Source: Thermodesulfobacteriota bacterium (lineage in GTDB: Bacteria; Desulfobacterota; Syntrophobacteria; BM002). Taken from it: a stretch of DNA of 8,686 nucleotides. Positions 6,486-8,686 of the stretch are shown here, one piece after another. The stretch covers positions 1 through 8,686 of the forward strand of contig CAMYLW010000085.1 in assembly GCA_947259475.1 (NCBI GenBank). Direction: 5' to 3'. The position numbers and the translations under genes were made by a program. The notes below the pieces were generated by a model. It was not told the origin of the DNA. It ran no database searches and worked only from the letters and a program-made list of their open reading frames with translations. Within the stretch, counting starts at the first letter, position 1, and the number at the start of each line of letters is the position of its first letter.

Positions 6486-7040
6486 CTAGTGACCATGGAC
6501 TGCCGCTTGCTCGAGCCAGTCTCGCAACTGACTCTCTCTCGGAAAGCGGCCGACACTCTTAACTTCACCGTTGATCACCAGGGCCGGCAAACCCACCAAT
6601 CCGTAAGAAGCAATCTCTTCGAGATCCCGGACATGTTCCACACTACCAATGATATTCTCGGTTTCCATAACTTGATAGACCATTTGCTCCAACTTGTCAC
6701 AGTTGGGGCACCCAGGTCCAAGCACCTTGACTTCAAGACCTTGCGGTTTTTCAGCCTCAATGGGTTCCCCCAGGTGTTTCCTATACTCCCGCAGGAAAGC
6801 TTTGGCGTATTCGGATTCGGCTTTCGGGGGGATGTAGTTCTTGGACTTAAGTTGCTCCAGTAAATACTGGGCTACTTCGTCATCTGAAGGCAGGCTAGCC
6901 CCAGCCGCCTCTTCCAATGCAGCCTGCAACCCCACTATGCCTACGGCGAACTTGCCAATTTCGAATGCAGCCGATAGCCCCACTATCCCCACGGTGAACT
7001 GCCCAACCCTTATCTGGACGACTTCATTGTTCTTGCTCAC
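6486..7040 (-). CDS. Thioredoxin-fold CPNC protein with repeat-bearing N-terminal domain
   Basis: The 184-residue protein ends in a compact thioredoxin-like domain (about 102-180) of the Thioredoxin_3 or MTH895/ArsE type: KVLGPGCPNC with C111 and C114, and the cis-proline loop GLPALVI with P152. The first 100 residues are a separate domain. It opens with two 16-residue repeats (12-27 and 28-43, each centred on VGIVGL). A linker follows, then a helical section with KNYIPP (68-72) and FLREYRKHL (82-90). No signal peptide is seen, so it is probably cytoplasmic. The start is GTG, supported by AAGGA (7047-7051) six bases upstream. The domain shares its active-site sequence with the 77-residue protein encoded just upstream, so the two are paralogues. 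Thiol-disulfide exchange or metal(loid) handling with the adjacent permease is an inference. Confidence 0.85.
   Translation of the reverse strand: MSKNNEVVQIRVGQFTVGIVGLSAAFEIGKFAVGIVGLQAALEEAAGASLPSDDEVAQYLLEQLKSKNYIPPKAESEYAKAFLREYRKHLGEPIEAEKPQGLEVKVLGPGCPNCDKLEQMVYQVMETENIIGSVEHVRDLEEIASYGLVGLPALVINGEVKSVGRFPRESQLRDWLEQAAVHGH
6912..7007 (-). repeat. In-frame 48-bp tandem duplication in the CPNC protein gene
   Basis: Two 48-bp units encode 16 residues each: VGQFTVGIVGLSAAFE (12-27) and IGKFAVGIVGLQAALE (28-43). Eleven of the 16 positions are identical. The DNA copies are still recognisable, with blocks such as CCCACTAT (6931 and 6979) and ATGCAGCC (6917 and 6965) exactly 48 bases apart, but they carry substitutions at silent and non-silent positions, so the duplication is not brand new. 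Confidence 0.85.
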
Positions 7041-7070
7041 GGATGGTCCTTTGCTTCAGCTAACAGGTGG

Positions 7071-7090
7071 GGCGGGCCTCCGTGCCCGCC
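7071..7090. repeat. GC-rich hairpin repeat
   Basis: GGCGGGC (7071-7077) pairs perfectly with GCCCGCC (7084-7090) around CTCCGT. It lies in the leader of the CPNC protein gene. With the hairpin at 7121-7140 (same 7+6+7 layout, loop ACAGAG) it appears to be a small intergenic palindrome family. Confidence 0.7.
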
Positions 7091-7120
7091 TTATAATTTT
7101 CGCATGCAAAGCGTTCCTTT

Positions 7121-7140
7121 GGCCGGCACAGAGGCCGGCC
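7121..7140. repeat. GC-rich hairpin repeat, second type
   Basis: GGCCGGC (7121-7127) pairs perfectly with GCCGGCC (7134-7140) around ACAGAG. The loop has the reverse sense of the loop at 7078-7083 (CTCCGT against CTCTGT on the opposite strand), so the two elements face each other. Confidence 0.7.
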
Positions 7141-7157
7141 CTACCCCTGTCAAAATA

Positions 7158-7183
7158 TGTAGGAGCAACCTCTGGTTGCGATT
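7158..7183 (+). repeat. REP-like element, plus orientation
   Basis: TGTAGGAGC head, stem GCAACC/GGTTGC (7165-7170 with 7174-7179, loop TCT), tail GCGATT. It faces the opposite copy at 7218-7242, giving an inverted pair of 85 bp. Confidence 0.8.
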
Positions 7184-7217
7184 AAAAATCCCAAGACCAA
7201 TTTAGAGACAATCTATC

Positions 7218-7242
7218 ATCGCAAGCAAAGCTTGCTCCTACA
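7218..7242 (-). repeat. REP-like element, minus orientation
   Basis: On the minus strand: TGTAGGAGC head, stem GCAAGC/GCTTGC (7221-7226 with 7230-7235, loop of three), tail GCGAT. The stem differs from the copy at 7158 but stays fully paired, that is, compensatory variation. Confidence 0.8.
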
Positions 7243-7255
7243 ATAGAAATTTCTT

Positions 7256-7288
7256 GACGACTGACAACTGACCACGGACAACAGACAG
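7256..7288. repeat. Heptamer repeat array, GACNACN family
   Basis: Four 7-base units, GACGACT, GACAACT, GACCACG and GACAACA, followed by GACAG, run from 7256 to 7288 and stop 6 bp from the end of the CPKC thioredoxin gene. The units are variants of those at 2992-3008 on the opposite strand. Confidence 0.75.
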
Positions 7289-7294
7289 CGAATA

Positions 7295-7528
7295 CTATTC
7301 GCTCAGCAGCTTCTTAATCTGGGTTTTTGTCGCCACCTTCCCCGTAAGCTTGACCTCTCCATCCACCACCAGGCCAGGAGTAATGAATACTCCGTATCCA
7401 GCAATCTCGTTCACATCAGTGACCTTACTCACTTCAGCCTCGAGGCCCAGTTCTTTTACCGCCTCTCGGGTGTTCTTCTCCAAAGTGTGGCATTTTGGAC
7501 AACCAGGACCCAATACTTTGATATCCAT
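7295..7528 (-). CDS. Mini-thioredoxin (redox-active disulfide protein), CPKC
   Basis: This 77-residue protein is a single compact thioredoxin-like domain of the Thioredoxin_3 or MTH895/ArsE type. MDIKVLGPGCPKC gives a CxxC site at C10 and C13 directly after the first strand. The cis-proline loop is ITPGLVV (P51), followed by the last strand-helix unit (EVKLTGKV...KKLLSE). No signal peptide is seen. An in-frame ATG lies five codons further out (7543), but GGAGG (7535-7539) six bases before 7528 fixes the start there. Family members are typically this short and are often encoded beside YraQ/ArsP-type permeases, as here. The partner is probably the permease encoded 212 bp upstream. The biological substrate is unknown. 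Confidence 0.9.
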   Translation of the reverse strand: MDIKVLGPGCPKCHTLEKNTREAVKELGLEAEVSKVTDVNEIAGYGVFITPGLVVDGEVKLTGKVATKTQIKKLLSE

Positions 7529-7534
7529 ATTTAA

Positions 7535-7539
7535 CCTCC
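7535..7539 (-). promoter_or_regulatory. Strong ribosome binding site of the CPKC gene
   Basis: GGAGG with a six-base spacer to the ATG at 7528. It decides against the in-frame ATG at 7543, which would lie upstream of this site. Confidence 0.8.
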
Positions 7540-7579
7540 ACAAAAGATAATCCTTCAGCTACAAGATTTCTATTCTTTC

Positions 7580-7633
7580 TGTAGGAGCAACCTCCGGTTG
7601 CGATCTTATCGCGAGCAGGAGCTCGCTCCTACA
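7580..7633. repeat. BIME-like inverted pair of REP elements
   Basis: Two REP-like units face each other. The first has head TGTAGGAGC (7580-7588), stem GCAACC/GGTTGC and tail GCGATC (7600-7605). The second, on the minus strand, has stem GCGAGC/GCTCGC (7611-7616 with 7621-7626) and its head at 7625-7633. Outer ends are exact 9-bp inverted copies, so the whole 54 bp can also fold as one long hairpin. It lies in the untranslated gap between the permease and CPKC genes. Confidence 0.8.
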
Positions 7634-7643
7634 GTATTAGCTT

Positions 7644-7658
7644 GTGGGCAATGCCCAC
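7644..7658. repeat. Short hairpin, GTGGGC/GCCCAC
   Basis: GTGGGC (7644-7649) pairs with GCCCAC (7653-7658) around AAT. It is similar to the hairpin at 5159-5173 and lies 10 bp from the BIME-like pair, downstream of the permease gene. Confidence 0.6.
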
Positions 7659-7719
7659 TCCATCCTAACTAGCCACTAAGTATGACCGACCAACTCTGTC
7701 AAATTGAGATTGAAACCAG

Positions 7720-7729
7720 ACTGGCCAGT
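7720..7729. other. Perfect 10-bp palindrome after the permease gene
   Basis: ACTGGCCAGT is its own reverse complement, 11 bp past the permease stop codon. It could be a binding site but is too short to assign. Confidence 0.3.
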
Positions 7730-7740
7730 GTTTAGCTGTG

Positions 7741-8686
7741 CTAAGCAAAATAGTTCCCAAATATCAGACCACTGATGGTCGACATTACCACCACCAGACA
7801 GACGAAAATTAGGGTTTTCTTGGTGCCAATTACGCTCCGAATCACTAACATGTTGGGCAAGCTCAAGGCCGGTCCGGCAAGAAGCAGGGCCAGCGCTGGT
7901 CCTTTGCCCATGCCGGCACCCAGAAGACCCTGTAGAATTGGCACCTCGGTTAGAGTTGCGAAGTACATGAAAGCACCAACCACTGAGGCAAAGAGGTTCG
8001 CTCCCAAGGAATTTCCGCCTACCCAGCCGCTTACCCAGCCAGCCGGGATTAACCCCTCCTGTCCTGGCCTTCCCAGCAACAACCCTGCAACCAGTACGCC
8101 CGCGAAAAGGAGCGGCAATATCTGTTTGGCAAGATCCCAGCTTGAGAGAAACCATTCTTCTGTCTCACCTCGTGTCGTAGTAGTGAGAACTGTTAGGCCT
8201 ACGATTCCTCCTGAAAAAGCAATAAGTGGTTCATGCGGAAACATCAAGGCCAGGACGAGCACGACCACTCCAGTAAGGGCCACTTTTAGTGCTTTCACCC
8301 GAAACCACATAACAAGGATTGCACCGAGAAATGCGGCAAACAACCCTGTGATAATCCATTTGACACTATAGACTGCATTCCACAGCCCCACCTCAACTGC
8401 AGGCTTTCCCCAGGTGGCGAACACCAGAATTCCTACCATGGTTGCGAAATAGATAATGTTCTGCCAGAGGGACCGCTCCACCACAGGGGCAGGCAGGTGA
8501 ACAGCTGCCTCCAGTTTCGCCTGCTCCTCCTTTCTAAAAATGAGATGCATGAGTAAGCCGATGACGATGCTGAATAGTATTGCCCCTACCGCCCTAGCAG
8601 TACCAAGGGCAACTCCAAGTATCCTTGCTGTTAGAACTATGGCCAGGACATTGATGGCGGGTCCAGAATAAAGGAAGGCGGTGGCC
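7741..8686 (-). CDS. YraQ/ArsP-type (DUF318) membrane permease, 5'-truncated
   Basis: The reading frame is open from the stop at 7741 to the right edge, giving 314 visible residues; the true start is beyond the window. The Met at 8550 is internal and sits at the end of a membrane segment. The frame before it reads ATAFLYSGPAINVLAIVLTA, typical of the family. About ten hydrophobic segments are visible, with a charged loop (RKEEQAKLE) near visible residues 51-59. Two equivalent motifs, GPAIN (8-12) and GPALS (271-275), mark the two halves of these internally duplicated permeases. YFATLTEVP (241-249) is another characteristic stretch. Relatives include the ArsP methylarsenite exporter, but most members have no known substrate. 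Only one cysteine (C296) is visible. The CPKC mini-thioredoxin gene follows 212 bp downstream, a pairing seen often in this family. Confidence 0.85.
   Translation of the reverse strand, partial: ATAFLYSGPAINVLAIVLTARILGVALGTARAVGAILFSIVIGLLMHLIFRKEEQAKLEAAVHLPAPVVERSLWQNIIYFATMVGILVFATWGKPAVEVGLWNAVYSVKWIITGLFAAFLGAILVMWFRVKALKVALTGVVVLVLALMFPHEPLIAFSGGIVGLTVLTTTTRGETEEWFLSSWDLAKQILPLLFAGVLVAGLLLGRPGQEGLIPAGWVSGWVGGNSLGANLFASVVGAFMYFATLTEVPILQGLLGAGMGKGPALALLLAGPALSLPNMLVIRSVIGTKKTLIFVCLVVVMSTISGLIFGNYFA

Noticed and set aside
6407..6568. N-terminal extension of the DUF3617 protein to a start at 6568
   Set aside because: It would overlap the end of the CPNC thioredoxin gene by 83 bp, puts a basic non-family sequence in front of the signal peptide, and ignores the AAAGGA site placed before 6406.
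7529..7543. Longer start (ATG at 7543) for the CPKC mini-thioredoxin
   Set aside because: The GGAGG site at 7535-7539 lies downstream of that ATG and at ideal distance from 7528, and family members start with the first beta strand.
7158..7633. Possible CRISPR array from recurring GTAGGAGC units
   Set aside because: Copies alternate in orientation, spacing is irregular (about 30 to over 300 bp), and a gene lies between them; this fits REP elements, not CRISPR repeats and spacers.
7697..7702. TTGACA (minus strand) after the permease as a promoter for the CPKC gene
   Set aside because: No acceptable -10 box at 15-19 bases; the best nearby hexamers match three or fewer positions.
7676..8155. 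159-codon open frame on the minus strand overlapping the permease
   Set aside because: It is a shadow of the permease in another frame, with no recognisable domain.

Overview
The window reads as accessory or housekeeping chromosome of a Gram-negative, environmental-type bacterium with fairly balanced base composition. A Desulfobacterota-like or similar lineage would fit the gene set (short-form GlgB, GH57/DUF3536 enzyme, YraQ/ArsP-type permease with CxxC mini-thioredoxins, DUF3617 protein) and the many small interspersed palindromes, but there is no taxonomic marker and this assignment is weak.

All seven protein genes lie on the minus strand, so transcription runs from right to left. In transcription order they are: a polytopic permease cut by the right edge (7741-8686); a 77-residue mini-thioredoxin with CPKC (7295-7528); a 184-residue thioredoxin-fold protein with CPNC and a novel-looking N-terminal domain (6486-7040); a secreted four-cysteine DUF3617 protein (5990-6406); a metallophosphoesterase (5244-5963); the glycogen branching enzyme GlgB (3204-5123); and a GH57/DUF3536 alpha-glucan-type glycoside hydrolase (531-2954). 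The first three or four look like a membrane-transport plus thiol-redox module. The last two form an alpha-glucan (glycogen) module. The DUF3617 gene and the phosphoesterase are only 26 bp apart and probably share a transcript.

The gaps are unusually informative. They are filled with REP-like elements (six related copies of a TGTAGGAGC...GCGAT hairpin, two pairs of them in inverted BIME-like arrangement), several other short GC-rich hairpins, and period-7 tandem arrays of at least three sequence families. The left 530 bases contain no gene. They hold three consecutive hairpins ending in a T-run on the plus strand (a candidate structured RNA or the terminator of a gene off the left edge) and two G/C-rich interspersed repeats.

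The most interesting biological proposal is the permease/two-thioredoxin/DUF3617 cluster as a redox-coupled export or metal(loid) handling system. The best-supported unusual sequence observations are the REP family, the heptamer arrays and the 16-residue tandem repeat in the longer thioredoxin protein. All family names come from reading the protein sequences; no search was run.
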